In this document: piece after piece, positions 35,264-46,610 of the stretch | How the letters are laid out: every line of letters starts with the position of its first letter | Position numbering within the stretch: position 1 is the stretch's first letter | Assembly: GCA_947474365.1 (NCBI GenBank) | Contig: CANJIU010000060.1 | Location: 1-55,981, forward strand | Length of the DNA stretch: 55,981 bases | Reading direction: 5' to 3' | From: Opitutia bacterium | Lineage (GTDB): Bacteria; Verrucomicrobiota; Verrucomicrobiia; Opitutales; Opitutaceae | Notes under the pieces: model-generated | What the model saw: only the letters and a program-made list of their open reading frames with translations | Told to the model about the DNA's origin: nothing | The model's database searches: none | Translations under genes and position numbers: made by a program

Positions 35264-36775
35264 TCAGGGAGCCGGCGTGGAGGGCACGGTAGCGTGCTTC
35301 GACGGAAAATCTAACCAGAACATCCGCCAGCCGCGGTCGGCCGACTTTTGGAAGCCGAAGAGACCGTTGCCGACGGCCACGCGCTTTTCCCCAGCGTTTC
35401 GCGCCACGCTCAGCAGGGGGCCGACGTGGAGTTCGCTCCGTTCTTCGGTCGCACGGTTTTCCCAGGTGACCAAGTTCCAGAAAAGGGAAGTGCGGGTGTT
35501 GCCGGGCGCGCGTTGGTCGTGCCGGGCGATCGCAAAAAACGGCGACCATGCGAGACGAACCTTTTCGTTGCCGGGAAAGAAAACCTCCAACGGGCTGAAG
35601 AGCTGCCACTGGCGCCGACCGGCCCCGTTGTCCCAATCACTGACCAAGGGCCAGAGGTGGGTGAGCCGCGCAGTGGGCGAGTTTGCCCGAGCCGCCACGC
35701 GTTGTTCCTCGTTCCAGTAAAGGAAGTAGAGAAACTGTGACCGCGTGCGTTCGACGCCCTCTTCTTCCCAGCGGGCCCGCCGTATGACCGGCCATGCAAA
35801 CCACTCCTTGTCGTATCCCTTGACGATCGAGTGCGAGTAGAACGGCGCCCAGCGATTCACGAAGTGATCCTCACCCCGGCCTTGGACGAAAAATGGCCAC
35901 AAGTAACGCTGTTCGGAGTAGATCTTCGGCTGCGTCCGGTGGGTATAACCGAAGAATGGCCAGAGATAGTCCTCGCTCAGGTAACCCGGGCCGCTGCTTC
36001 GGGCGTAGAACGGCAGCACGCCGATTTCGCGGCGGGGCGGGGTCCCCGGCGGATCTTCAGGGTTAGACTGGCGAGTGTTGTTGTAAGCGAAAGGCCAGAG
36101 ATACGTCTCCTGCCGGCTGACTCCGGGCCGCTCGACGAAATTATAGAGGGGCCAAACACCCCATCCGTGGGCGGCGCCTCGCGTCACGCGGATAAACGGC
36201 CAGGGAGTCGAGGTCGTTACGGCACCCCGGAGTTCGTTCTCCACGTAGAGTGGGAAAAGCGTCCAGGATAGCCGCTCGAATCCGAGTTTGCTTTTCACCG
36301 TTCCCGCGATCGGGAAAAGGGCACGGTAGTTCAGTTCGCCGTCTCCGGTCTCGCGGGAAAACCAGAACGGAAAGACCTCAAATTTTTTGTCCTGCTCGAA
36401 TAGGCTCTCGGCCGCCGGGGCGTCACTGCGGCGATCGGTGCGGCGAATCAGCTCGAAAACGCTCCATCTCGACGTCGTTTCGTCGCGCGAATAGCTGAAA
36501 ATGGGATAAAGGAAGTAACCGGCCCGAAGGTCACCCTGGCGATTGTGCAGTTGGACCCAAAACGGTCGAAAACCGCTGGCGGTGGTTCCGTCGGAATCCG
36601 CTAGCTGCCGATTGAAGAGAAAGGGACCAGCCCCCGTCCAGTTTTCCGCCTGCCCGGCGTTCTCCCGGTAACGAACGCTCACGGGCCAGAGGTTGTGCTC
36701 GACCTCCTCGGTCGCCGCGCACGCCACCGTTCCGACCAAGAGGCCGGTGAAAGCGATGAAAAGGCGCGCGTGCAT
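35264..36775 (-). CDS. Secreted protein with LWPF-type aromatic repeats, upstream of mlaEFD
   Basis: The 503-residue product has a signal peptide (ARLFIAFTGLLVGTVACA). The mature part is made of short aromatic repeats of the form (Y/H)LWPF. Examples are HNLWPVSVRY, TYLWPFAYNN, DYLWPFFGYTH, RYLWPFFVQ, FAWPVIRR and HLWPLVSDW, spread at about 30-60 residue spacing. The pattern looks like beta strands of a barrel or a beta-propeller-like surface and could sit in the outer membrane. I do not recognise a named family. The gene lies one base before mlaE and reads in the same direction. ATG 36775 fits the signal peptide; the frame upstream begins with TTG at 36781. Confidence 0.75.
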   Translation of the reverse strand: MHARLFIAFTGLLVGTVACAATEEVEHNLWPVSVRYRENAGQAENWTGAGPFLFNRQLADSDGTTASGFRPFWVQLHNRQGDLRAGYFLYPIFSYSRDETTSRWSVFELIRRTDRRSDAPAAESLFEQDKKFEVFPFWFSRETGDGELNYRALFPIAGTVKSKLGFERLSWTLFPLYVENELRGAVTTSTPWPFIRVTRGAAHGWGVWPLYNFVERPGVSRQETYLWPFAYNNTRQSNPEDPPGTPPRREIGVLPFYARSSGPGYLSEDYLWPFFGYTHRTQPKIYSEQRYLWPFFVQGRGEDHFVNRWAPFYSHSIVKGYDKEWFAWPVIRRARWEEEGVERTRSQFLYFLYWNEEQRVAARANSPTARLTHLWPLVSDWDNGAGRRQWQLFSPLEVFFPGNEKVRLAWSPFFAIARHDQRAPGNTRTSLFWNLVTWENRATEERSELHVGPLLSVARNAGEKRVAVGNGLFGFQKSADRGWRMFWLDFPSKHATVPSTPAP

Positions 36776-36970
36776 GATCAAATTCCGTGAAGTTTGGCTT
36801 CTCTCGCATGGAGCGCTGGCGCCAGTTATCGCCGAGCCCTCTCTTGAGAGTAAGGGTAGAAGGTTGGGAAATCGCTGAGTTGGTGCAAATTCTATGTGAT
36901 TCTTCTGATGGGCAGAATCGGGCCTGGTTCCTCGGTTTGGACGTGGATTTTGGCTGAATCGAGGTTCTCC

Positions 36971-37927
36971 CTAGACATTAACGCTTTCGCCGGGAGCGAG
37001 GACTCGAAAGGCCTCCGGAGCCAGCCGGGCCGATTCGCTGGCCTCAGCTAACGCGAGCGGCGGATCGTCTCGAGCTTCATCCGTGAGCTGGAAAGTTCCC
37101 CAATGCATGCCGATGCTAAGTCGCGCATCAACAGCGATGTGGAGCATCACGGCCTCCTCCGGATTCATGTGCATGGGTTCCATAAACCAGCGAGGGGAAT
37201 AGGCCCCAATCGGAACCAACGCGAGGTCGGGTGCTCCGCAACGCTCACGAACTGCCCGGATCATTTCAGCGTCATAGCCGCTATCGCCCACGAACCAGAT
37301 TTTTTTCCGCCCCAGCTGCAGGAAAAATCCTCCCCAGAGCCGGTAGTTCTTGGGTGTGCCGAAGCGATTGCTCCAGTGTTTCGACGGGGTGAGGGTGACT
37401 GTTACGTCCTCAGTGAGCGAATGGCTCTCCCACCAATCGAGTTCGGCGATCCGTTCCGCCCCAGTTTTGGCCAGGAGATCCCGGTGCCGGAGCGGGGCGA
37501 GGAATTGGGGCTGATGCTTCCGCGCCAGACGGGTCAGGGAGTCGGTGTCGCAGTGATCGTAATGGTCATGGCTGAGCAACACTGCATCGATCGTTGGCAA
37601 CGCCTCGAACGGCACCCCTGGCTCATGAACGCGGAGCGGTCCGGCCCAGGTGACGGGGCTGGCGCGCTCGGAGAAGACCGGATCGAACAGGATGTTGGAT
37701 TGGGGGGAACGAAGCAGGAAGGAGGCGTGCCCGATCCACGTTACGACTACGCCGTTGTCGCCTTCGACCGACGGGAGCGGCGTGGTTGGGACCGTGACCT
37801 TGGCTGGCCATCGCGCTGGTTTGGCAAAGAGCTTCCAGCGCAACAGGTCCTCGATCCGGCCCGAAGTGGCATGATGGGGTTGGAAAAAGGTTTTCCCGTT
37901 GAAGTGATCGGAGCGGAGCGGTGTCAT
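36971..37927 (-). CDS. NAPE-PLD-like metallo-beta-lactamase-fold hydrolase
   Basis: The 318-residue cytoplasmic protein has no signal peptide. It shows VVTWIGHASFLL, then the zinc motif SHDHYDH with His120, His122, Asp124 and His125, KIWFVGDSGYD and IGMHWGTFQLTDE. This order matches the MBL proteins related to N-acyl-phosphatidylethanolamine phospholipase D and to UlaG. The bacterial substrate is uncertain; a phosphodiester is likely. The gene is divergent from rsmD, 70 bases away, and is probably monocistronic. Confidence 0.9.
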   Translation of the reverse strand: MTPLRSDHFNGKTFFQPHHATSGRIEDLLRWKLFAKPARWPAKVTVPTTPLPSVEGDNGVVVTWIGHASFLLRSPQSNILFDPVFSERASPVTWAGPLRVHEPGVPFEALPTIDAVLLSHDHYDHCDTDSLTRLARKHQPQFLAPLRHRDLLAKTGAERIAELDWWESHSLTEDVTVTLTPSKHWSNRFGTPKNYRLWGGFFLQLGRKKIWFVGDSGYDAEMIRAVRERCGAPDLALVPIGAYSPRWFMEPMHMNPEEAVMLHIAVDARLSIGMHWGTFQLTDEARDDPPLALAEASESARLAPEAFRVLAPGESVNV

Positions 37928-37984
37928 TTCGACGCGGAATTATGAATAACGTTTTTTGCCGGGCGCAACTGCCTCAAGCCCAAC

Positions 37985-37989
37985 GGAGG
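37985..37989 (+). promoter_or_regulatory. Shine-Dalgarno site that fixes the rsmD start
   Basis: GGAGG lies eight bases before the GTG at 37998. It is one of few strong Shine-Dalgarno sites in the window and favours this GTG over the upstream TTG at 37956. Confidence 0.75.
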
Positions 37990-37997
37990 TCCCCGTC

Positions 37998-38564
37998 GTG
38001 CGCATAAGCGGAGGCGTGGCCCGTGGTATTCCGCTGGCGGTGCCAAAGGGCGACCTGACCCGTCCTGCCACCGACGGGATGCGCCAGGCGGTCTTCTCGA
38101 GCCTTGGCGCCCGGGTTGTGGGGGCGCATTTCCTCGATCTTTTCGCCGGAAGCGGAGCCTACGGCTTGGAGGCGCTGAGCCGCGGCGCTGCCGGCGGCAC
38201 ATTTGTCGAGCAGAACGCCAAGGCCGCCGCCTGTGTGCGCCAGAATATCACCGCTGTTTGCAAGAGCGTGGGACGCGACCCCGGCGACCTTGACGTCTTG
38301 CAGGTCGACGCGCGAAACGTGCCGTTGGGCGGAGCGGAACTCCCCGACCTCGTTTTCATTGATCCGCCCTACGAAATCGTGCCGGACGTGGCTCCGGGGC
38401 TTTTTGCGCGTTTGAGCGGGATACTCGCGGCGAAGTCGGACGCGATCGTCGTGTTTGAGTTGCCGGGAGAACTCAATTTGGCCCCGGAGGGCTGGACGAT
38501 GCTCAAGCGTCTGGGCAAGGGTGTGCGACAACCGACGGTTGCATTTTTCCGACGTACCGCGTGA
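37998..38564 (+). CDS. rsmD: 16S rRNA (guanine-966 N2) methyltransferase
   Basis: The 188-residue enzyme uses SAM to methylate G966 of 16S rRNA. It opens with VRISGGVARGIPLAVPKG, then TRPATDGMRQAVFSSLG, the SAM motif FLDLFAGSGAYGLEALSRGA, and the catalytic DPPYE of N-methyltransferases. The GTG start is set by the Shine-Dalgarno site at 37985. It faces rsmE, whose stop is 30 bases away on the other strand. Confidence 0.95.
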   Translation: MRISGGVARGIPLAVPKGDLTRPATDGMRQAVFSSLGARVVGAHFLDLFAGSGAYGLEALSRGAAGGTFVEQNAKAAACVRQNITAVCKSVGRDPGDLDVLQVDARNVPLGGAELPDLVFIDPPYEIVPDVAPGLFARLSGILAAKSDAIVVFELPGELNLAPEGWTMLKRLGKGVRQPTVAFFRRTA

Positions 38565-38594
38565 CGTCCGGCCGCGGGCACGATGGGGTTCGCG

Positions 38595-39311
38595 TTACAT
38601 CAGCCGCAGGCGAACGCGGACCAGGGCCAGAGCGGCGGTCACCGCGGTCTCGGTGCGAAGCACGCGACTCCCGAGGTGGACAAATTGAAATCCTTCCGCG
38701 CGAAAATGCGCACGTTCGTTGGCGGACCACCCGCGTTCTCCGCCAACGGCCAGGGTGACGTGGTTCGCACCGAAATCGATTCCTCCGATGCTCTGGGCGG
38801 ACTCGTAGTTGTCGAGTACGAGGCGTAGGCCGTTAGGAGGGAGCGCGGCAACCGTGTCGCCGAGCGAACGACCGTGGGTGACGTCCGGAAGACGGGTGTC
38901 GAAGGCCTGTTCTGCTCCGGCGATGAGGCAGCGCCTCCATTCGCCGGAACGCCACAGGGTGCTCTGAGCGTAGCTCGCTTCGGATTTTTCAACGGGTACA
39001 AAATTCAGTGAACCGACGCCCAGCGTCGTGGCGTCGCGGAGGATGTCGCGCGCGGTTTGCGGGCGTGGCAAACCGATGATCAGTGCCAGCGGAATGGAGG
39101 GTGCCGGAGGCGTGAGTGCAGCGAATTTCAGTTCGATCGTGGTCTCGGTGATACTGGTGATGGTCGCCTTGCCGCGCGGTCCGTCGATCACCCCGGCGTC
39201 GAAGGTCTCTCCTGTTTTCCGGCGCAGCAGGTTGAGGATGTGCTGTCCGCGCCGATCGGACCGGAGTAGGGGGCGGTCGGTTTCACCGGGTTCAAAGAGG
39301 ACAATGTTCAC
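38595..39311 (-). CDS. rsmE: 16S rRNA (uracil-1498 N3) methyltransferase
   Basis: The 238-residue SPOUT-class enzyme methylates U1498 of 16S rRNA. It begins VNIVLFEPGE (GTG start at 39311) and has the PUA-like N-domain (RSDRRGQHILNLLRRKTGE). The knotted SAM domain includes IGLPRPQTARDILRDATTLG, LAVGGERGWSANERAHF and LGSRVLRTETAVTAAL. The last segment is the family signature. It is convergent with rsmD and divergent from the membrane protein at 39373, 61 bases away. Confidence 0.95.
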   Translation of the reverse strand: MNIVLFEPGETDRPLLRSDRRGQHILNLLRRKTGETFDAGVIDGPRGKATITSITETTIELKFAALTPPAPSIPLALIIGLPRPQTARDILRDATTLGVGSLNFVPVEKSEASYAQSTLWRSGEWRRCLIAGAEQAFDTRLPDVTHGRSLGDTVAALPPNGLRLVLDNYESAQSIGGIDFGANHVTLAVGGERGWSANERAHFRAEGFQFVHLGSRVLRTETAVTAALALVRVRLRLM

Positions 39312-39372
39312 AAGGATGGCCGGCAGATTGGAGTTTGCCCGCGCGGTGTCGCGCCGTAAATTCGTTCCACCG

Positions 39373-39912
39373 ATGAACGCCCCCGCCCTTACTTCGTACC
39401 GTCTCTTCAAAACCGCCTCCGCGAGGGAGGTCGCCGTCCTTCTGGCGGTCGCGTGGTTCGTGCCGTTTGCGGTCCATCTTGCACCCTGGTCTGGCGTCCG
39501 TCCGCTCGGGGCGTATCTATTGCCGATGTTCTGGACCTCCTTTATGGCCGCCTATTTTTATGGGCCGAAGATCGGCGCGCTTACCGGCTTTTTCGCTCCG
39601 GCGGTCAACCTCTTGGTGACGGGACTGCCGGCATGGAGATTTCTGAGCGTGATGAGCGGCGAGTTGGTTGTCTTTGCGCTTATCACGGCGTGGGCCGTTT
39701 GTCGGTTCCCGCGATTCTTTCTGCTGGCTCCGATCGTCTGTATCCTGACGGTGCTGATCTCGACCGCGATCCAGGTGGTGGCATCGGCAGGTTTCTCGGT
39801 CGCCGCGTTGGGGGAGCCGTTGGGGCAGGCGGTCGTCGATGGATTTGCCGGATTGACGGTTTTGAGTGCGATCAATGCGGTGTTGGTCGGATTTTATCCG
39901 AAGGCAAAGTAG
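39373..39912 (+). CDS. Small integral membrane protein, possibly an ECF-type substrate-binding subunit
   Basis: The 179-residue product has about six hydrophobic segments (REVAVLLAVAWFVPFAVHL, GAYLLPMFWTSFMAAYFYG, IGALTGFFAPAVNLLVTG, and others to LTVLSAINAVLVGF). Size and layout resemble S components of energy-coupling-factor vitamin transporters, but I see no certain family motif. The phosphoribosyltransferase gene follows after 12 bases, so the pair may import and trap a nucleobase or related base. That is inference. Confidence 0.65.
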   Translation: MNAPALTSYRLFKTASAREVAVLLAVAWFVPFAVHLAPWSGVRPLGAYLLPMFWTSFMAAYFYGPKIGALTGFFAPAVNLLVTGLPAWRFLSVMSGELVVFALITAWAVCRFPRFFLLAPIVCILTVLISTAIQVVASAGFSVAALGEPLGQAVVDGFAGLTVLSAINAVLVGFYPKAK

Positions 39913-39924
39913 CTTTCGCCGGGC

Positions 39925-40332
39925 ATGACCTCCCTGTCTTTTGGCGCGATTACCGAGCGTCTGGCCCGCTGGAAATTTCCCGCCGGGATCGACGGGGTGG
40001 TTGGGATTGCGACCGGGGGCGTGGTGCCGGCCGCGTTGGTGGCGCGGCAGCTCGGTTTGGAACTGAAAGTCATCGCGGTGAACTATCGCGATGAGCTCAA
40101 CGAACCGCGGTTCGCCTCGCCACGATTGATTTCCGGCGTGCCGGACATTGGTGCCTGGCGACGAATTCTCCTCGTCGACGACGTCTATGTGAGCGGAAAG
40201 AGCTGGCATGCCGCCCGGGTCTGTTTGCCGCGGGAGACGGAGGTATTGCCGTTTGTTTTGAAGGGAAAGGTCGAATTCGCCCTGATTCGTGACGTTGAGG
40301 GCTGCGTGCAATGGCCCTGGAAGGCGGATTGA
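39925..40332 (+). CDS. Phosphoribosyltransferase
   Basis: The 135-residue product has the PRPP-binding motif ILLVDDVYVSGKSW of type I phosphoribosyltransferases. The N-terminal part includes VVGIATGGVVPAALVARQLG, the usual loop preceding it. It is shorter than hypoxanthine or xanthine enzymes (about 150-180), so the substrate is uncertain. It ends 80 bases before tRNA-Gly and starts 12 bases after the membrane protein gene. Confidence 0.85.
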   Translation: MTSLSFGAITERLARWKFPAGIDGVVGIATGGVVPAALVARQLGLELKVIAVNYRDELNEPRFASPRLISGVPDIGAWRRILLVDDVYVSGKSWHAARVCLPRETEVLPFVLKGKVEFALIRDVEGCVQWPWKAD

Positions 40333-40412
40333 GGTCCTGCCGGTGGGCGTACAAACCTTCGCTGCGGGCTTGACCGATGCGAGAGGACCGTGAAGCTCCC
40401 TACCTGCGCCTT

Positions 40413-40486
40413 GCGGGCGTAGTTTAGTGGTAAAACTCCTGCCTTCCAAGCAGGTCTCGTCGGTTCGATTCCGTCCGCCCGCTCCA
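40413..40486 (+). tRNA. tRNA-Gly (anticodon TCC)
   Basis: The cloverleaf is complete. The acceptor stem GCGGGCG pairs with CGCCCGC and CCA is encoded. The D-stem is GTTT/AAAC. The anticodon stem CCTGC/GCAGG encloses the loop CTTCCAA, giving anticodon TCC (codon GGA). The T-loop is TTCGATT. The T-stem GTCGG/CCGTC has one T-T mismatch. The discriminator is T. Confidence 0.95.
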
Positions 40487-40674
40487 CCTTGCCCCGTTGG
40501 GGCCGGTCTCCTGTCCGTGATTCTCGCCAAATTTTTACGTGCCGATCATTGAAAAGGGGGTTGCGGCGCGACGAGCTCTTCCTTTGTGTCGGTCACATGG
40601 CACTGCTCTCATCGGCCGCATCCAGCCCGGCCCAATCCGCGCGTGGAGCACCTCAAAAGAAGGGTGGTGGCGTC

Positions 40675-41775
40675 ATGGCCGCCCAGGCGCTGGCCAAACA
40701 AAAGGCCCTCGAAAAGAAAGCGAAGACGTACAAACTGCCGCTCGGTGAGTTGGCGTTGTTCACCCAACAAATCGCGTCGCTCCTCCAGGCGGGTCTCCCC
40801 CTCGTGCAATGTCTCGAGGCGTTGCAGGACCAGACCGAAGACGCGTGCTTCCGCATCGTCATCCGCGATGTCCGCGGTGACATCTCGCAGGGCAATTCGT
40901 TTTCCTCCGCGGTCAAGAAATTCCCCAACGCCTTCAATAATCTCTTTTGTTCGATGGTGGAGGCCGGTGAAGCGTCCGGTGGCTTGGCCGAGATCCTGAT
41001 GAAGGTCGCCGGCTATTTCGAATCTACGGTCAAGCTGACGAAGAAGGTAAAATCGGCGATGACCTATCCGATCGCGGTCATCGGACTCGCCTTTGCGCTC
41101 GTCAACGTGCTGCTGATTTTCGTCATCCCGGTCTTCGCGGCGATGTTCGCCGACTTCGGCGCCAAGCTGCCGGCGCCAACCCAGTTCCTGATCGACCTCA
41201 GCAATTTTCTGAAAACTTGGTGGTGGGCCCTCGGTGCTGCCGGTTATGGCTTCTGGTTTGGGCTGAATAAATTCACGGCGACGCCCAACGGTCGCCGGAC
41301 CAAGGACAAATTCCTGGTGAAGGCCCCGATCTTTGGAAACTTGGTGCACAAGATTGCCCTTTCCCGCTTCTGCCGCACTTACGCCACGCTCATCCGCTCA
41401 GGTGTGCCGATCCTGCGCACCTTGGAAATCGTGTCCGCCTCCAGCGGCATGGTCCAAATCGAGGACGCCTGCGAAGAGGTCGCCAAGCACGTCAGCCAGG
41501 GCGGTCAGGTCTCGGAGGTTTTGGCGGCCAATGAATTTTTCCCTCCCATGATGAAGCACATGGTGAAGGCGGGTGAGTCCACGGGCAACGTGGACGGCAT
41601 GATGAACAAGATTGCCGATTTCTATGATGTGGAGTGCGAGGCCACGGTCGCGGCCCTGACCTCCCTGATCGAGCCCATGCTCATCGTCTTCCTCGGCGTG
41701 GTGGTCGGCGGCATCGTCATGGCGATGTTCCTCCCGATCTTCCAACTGGGTGCAGTTGCGGGCGGTATGAGTTAA
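40675..41775 (+). CDS. Type IV pilus / type II secretion inner-membrane protein (PilC/GspF family)
   Basis: The 366-residue product is the polytopic platform protein around which a pilin or pseudopilin fibre is assembled. Two T2SF domains are present at about residues 25-150 (ALFTQQIASLLQAGLPLVQCL, FSSAVKKFPNAFNNLFCSMVEAGEASG-type motif) and 225-350 (FCRTYATLIRSGVPILRTLEI). The helices between and after them are AVIGLAFALVNVLLIFVIPVF and EPMLIVFLGVVVGGIVMAMF. ATG 40675 has a weak purine-rich site before it; ATG 40597 would add 26 residues. The response-regulator-like gene begins 75 bases downstream. Confidence 0.9.
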   Translation: MAAQALAKQKALEKKAKTYKLPLGELALFTQQIASLLQAGLPLVQCLEALQDQTEDACFRIVIRDVRGDISQGNSFSSAVKKFPNAFNNLFCSMVEAGEASGGLAEILMKVAGYFESTVKLTKKVKSAMTYPIAVIGLAFALVNVLLIFVIPVFAAMFADFGAKLPAPTQFLIDLSNFLKTWWWALGAAGYGFWFGLNKFTATPNGRRTKDKFLVKAPIFGNLVHKIALSRFCRTYATLIRSGVPILRTLEIVSASSGMVQIEDACEEVAKHVSQGGQVSEVLAANEFFPPMMKHMVKAGESTGNVDGMMNKIADFYDVECEATVAALTSLIEPMLIVFLGVVVGGIVMAMFLPIFQLGAVAGGMS

Positions 41776-41850
41776 ACGCGTGGCCTCCGCCTCGTCGTTT
41801 GACATCACGCTCCGTCTTTCGGAACGTCCGAGGCTCCGTCTCTCCGCTCC

Positions 41851-43107
41851 ATGCCCTCCGTTCTAATCGTCGACGACCTCGTCTCCATCCACGAGATGCT
41901 TGAGGCCGTCATCCAGCCGACCGGCTTCGCCACGTCGTTCGCGACCGATGGCGAAAAGGGGCTCGCGCGGTACAAGGGCGACAAATACGATCTGGTGCTG
42001 GCCGACATCGACATGAAACCGATGGACGGGATCACGCTGCTGAAGCAGCTCAAGCTCTACGATCCGAACGCCGTCGTGATCATCATGACGGCCTATGCCT
42101 CCACCGAGAGTGCGGTGCAGGCTCTGAAATACGGTGCGTTTGACTACCTGCAAAAGCCGTTTCGGGTCGACGAGTTGATTGCGACTCTCCGGCGCGGGCT
42201 CGAATTTCGCAAATTTCAGGCGGAGCGGGCCGCCACGGGAATCGCCCCGGGGGCGAAGGCCGCGGACATCGAGAGCCGCCTGGTTGGAAAGGGCGTGAAG
42301 CTGACCAAGCTGGTCACACAAGTCCGGAAGCTGGCGACGGTCCGCACCCCCGTCTTGCTCATTGGCGAGAACGGCACGGGCAAGAGTGCAGTCGCGGAGA
42401 TTTTACACAGTGCCAACGGCAACCCGACGGCGACCCTGCTGCGCATCGACTGTTCACTCAGCTCCGACGCGAATTTTCGCGAGGCGCTCCTCGGCAGCAA
42501 TGGCGACGGCGGCGCCTGGGTCAAGCAGGCCAAGGGGGGCACGCTTTTTCTCCAGCACCTGCAATGCCTCAGCGAGCAGTTGCAGAAGGAGCTGGTCAGC
42601 GTGCTCCGGAACACGGCGCATGGCTTTCGCCTGATCTGCACCACCAGCGAGGACCTGGAAAAACTCGTCGATGAGGGACGGTTTCACGACGAGCTTTTCT
42701 ACCGGGTGGCGTCGCTGCCGGTCCAGATGCCGGCTCTGCGGGAACGGGCGGATGACATTCCGCTGCTCGTGAAGCATTACACGCAACAGGCGACCAACCC
42801 GCAGTTCGACGTGAATTTGATCGAGTTCACGGACGACGCGCTGGCCGTGATGATGGCCTATCACTGGCCGGGCAATCTGACTGAGCTTTTTCAGGTGGTC
42901 TCAAAAATCGTGGCGACGACCGAAACGCGGGTCGTCACCTCCCAACAGCTGCCGATGCGGCTGCGCGAACTGAAGCACTGGCCGGCGCTGGCCGAATTCC
43001 TCTTGGGACAGGAAAAGCAGTACATCGACATGGTGTTGCACGCCTGCCGGGGTGACAAACCGGCCGCCGCCCGAGTGCTCGGCGTTGATCCGGGACGGCT
43101 CGGCTGA
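41851..43107 (+). CDS. NtrC-like response regulator with a degenerate AAA+ domain
   Basis: The 418-residue product has an intact receiver (D8, D9, phosphoacceptor Asp52 in LADIDM, T80, K102 in LQKPF). An NtrC-type AAA+ domain follows at about 145-360. Walker A is present (GENGTGKS, 172-179). Walker B reads TLFLQHLQ instead of TLFLDEI, the stretch that should hold the GAFTGA sigma-54 contact loop is about 14 residues short, and sensor II is WPGNLTEL instead of WPGNVREL. The C-terminal helix-turn-helix (KPAAARVLGVDPGRL) ends abruptly. It probably cannot hydrolyse ATP normally or open sigma-54 promoters. It may bind DNA or partners by phosphorylation alone. It follows a PilC-like gene. Confidence 0.88.
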   Translation: MPSVLIVDDLVSIHEMLEAVIQPTGFATSFATDGEKGLARYKGDKYDLVLADIDMKPMDGITLLKQLKLYDPNAVVIIMTAYASTESAVQALKYGAFDYLQKPFRVDELIATLRRGLEFRKFQAERAATGIAPGAKAADIESRLVGKGVKLTKLVTQVRKLATVRTPVLLIGENGTGKSAVAEILHSANGNPTATLLRIDCSLSSDANFREALLGSNGDGGAWVKQAKGGTLFLQHLQCLSEQLQKELVSVLRNTAHGFRLICTTSEDLEKLVDEGRFHDELFYRVASLPVQMPALRERADDIPLLVKHYTQQATNPQFDVNLIEFTDDALAVMMAYHWPGNLTELFQVVSKIVATTETRVVTSQQLPMRLRELKHWPALAEFLLGQEKQYIDMVLHACRGDKPAAARVLGVDPGRLG

Positions 43108-43161
43108 GTTTGCGACCCTCGCCTCGGGAGGAATCAAGTCCCGATGCTCTCAACTTGCACC

Positions 43162-43192
43162 CCGGGCAGGGCGACGCCGGGTCGTTGCCCGG
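43162..43192 (+). promoter_or_regulatory. Hairpin in the carB upstream region
   Basis: CCGGGCA at 43162-43168 pairs with TGCCCGG at 43186-43192 across a 17-base loop that itself contains CGCC and GGTCG. It lies 106 bases before carB, in a 190-base intergenic region. The arms match those of the hairpin before argG. A shared control of carbamoyl phosphate and arginine genes is possible but unproven. Confidence 0.35.
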
Positions 43193-43297
43193 AGATCCCA
43201 GCCCGGCACTCCCCAACTGGGCACGGTTTTCGTCCCGACCTGCTTTCCCGCTTGCCGCGGGTTTCGGCGATCTCAACCGTTGCCGAAATCTACGCTC

Positions 43298-46537
<3,240 letters not shown>

Positions 46538-46542
46538 GTCCG

Positions 46543-46563
46543 GCGCCCGGCCTAGTCGGGCGC
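46543..46563. terminator. GC-rich hairpin after carB
   Basis: GCGCCCG at 46543-46549 pairs with CGGGCGC at 46557-46563 across a seven-base loop, six bases after the carB stop. There is no T-run. It resembles the hairpins after argG and purU and may mark a transcript end. Confidence 0.4.
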
Positions 46564-46610
46564 GCATCTAGGGTTTGCCATCCGTCCTCCGTTCTTGTTC
46601 GGTCGCGGGC

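Noticed and set aside
41851..43107. A normal sigma-54 activator (PilR or NtrC)
   Set aside because: It lacks the GAFTGA loop, the Walker B acidic pair and the sensor II arginine.
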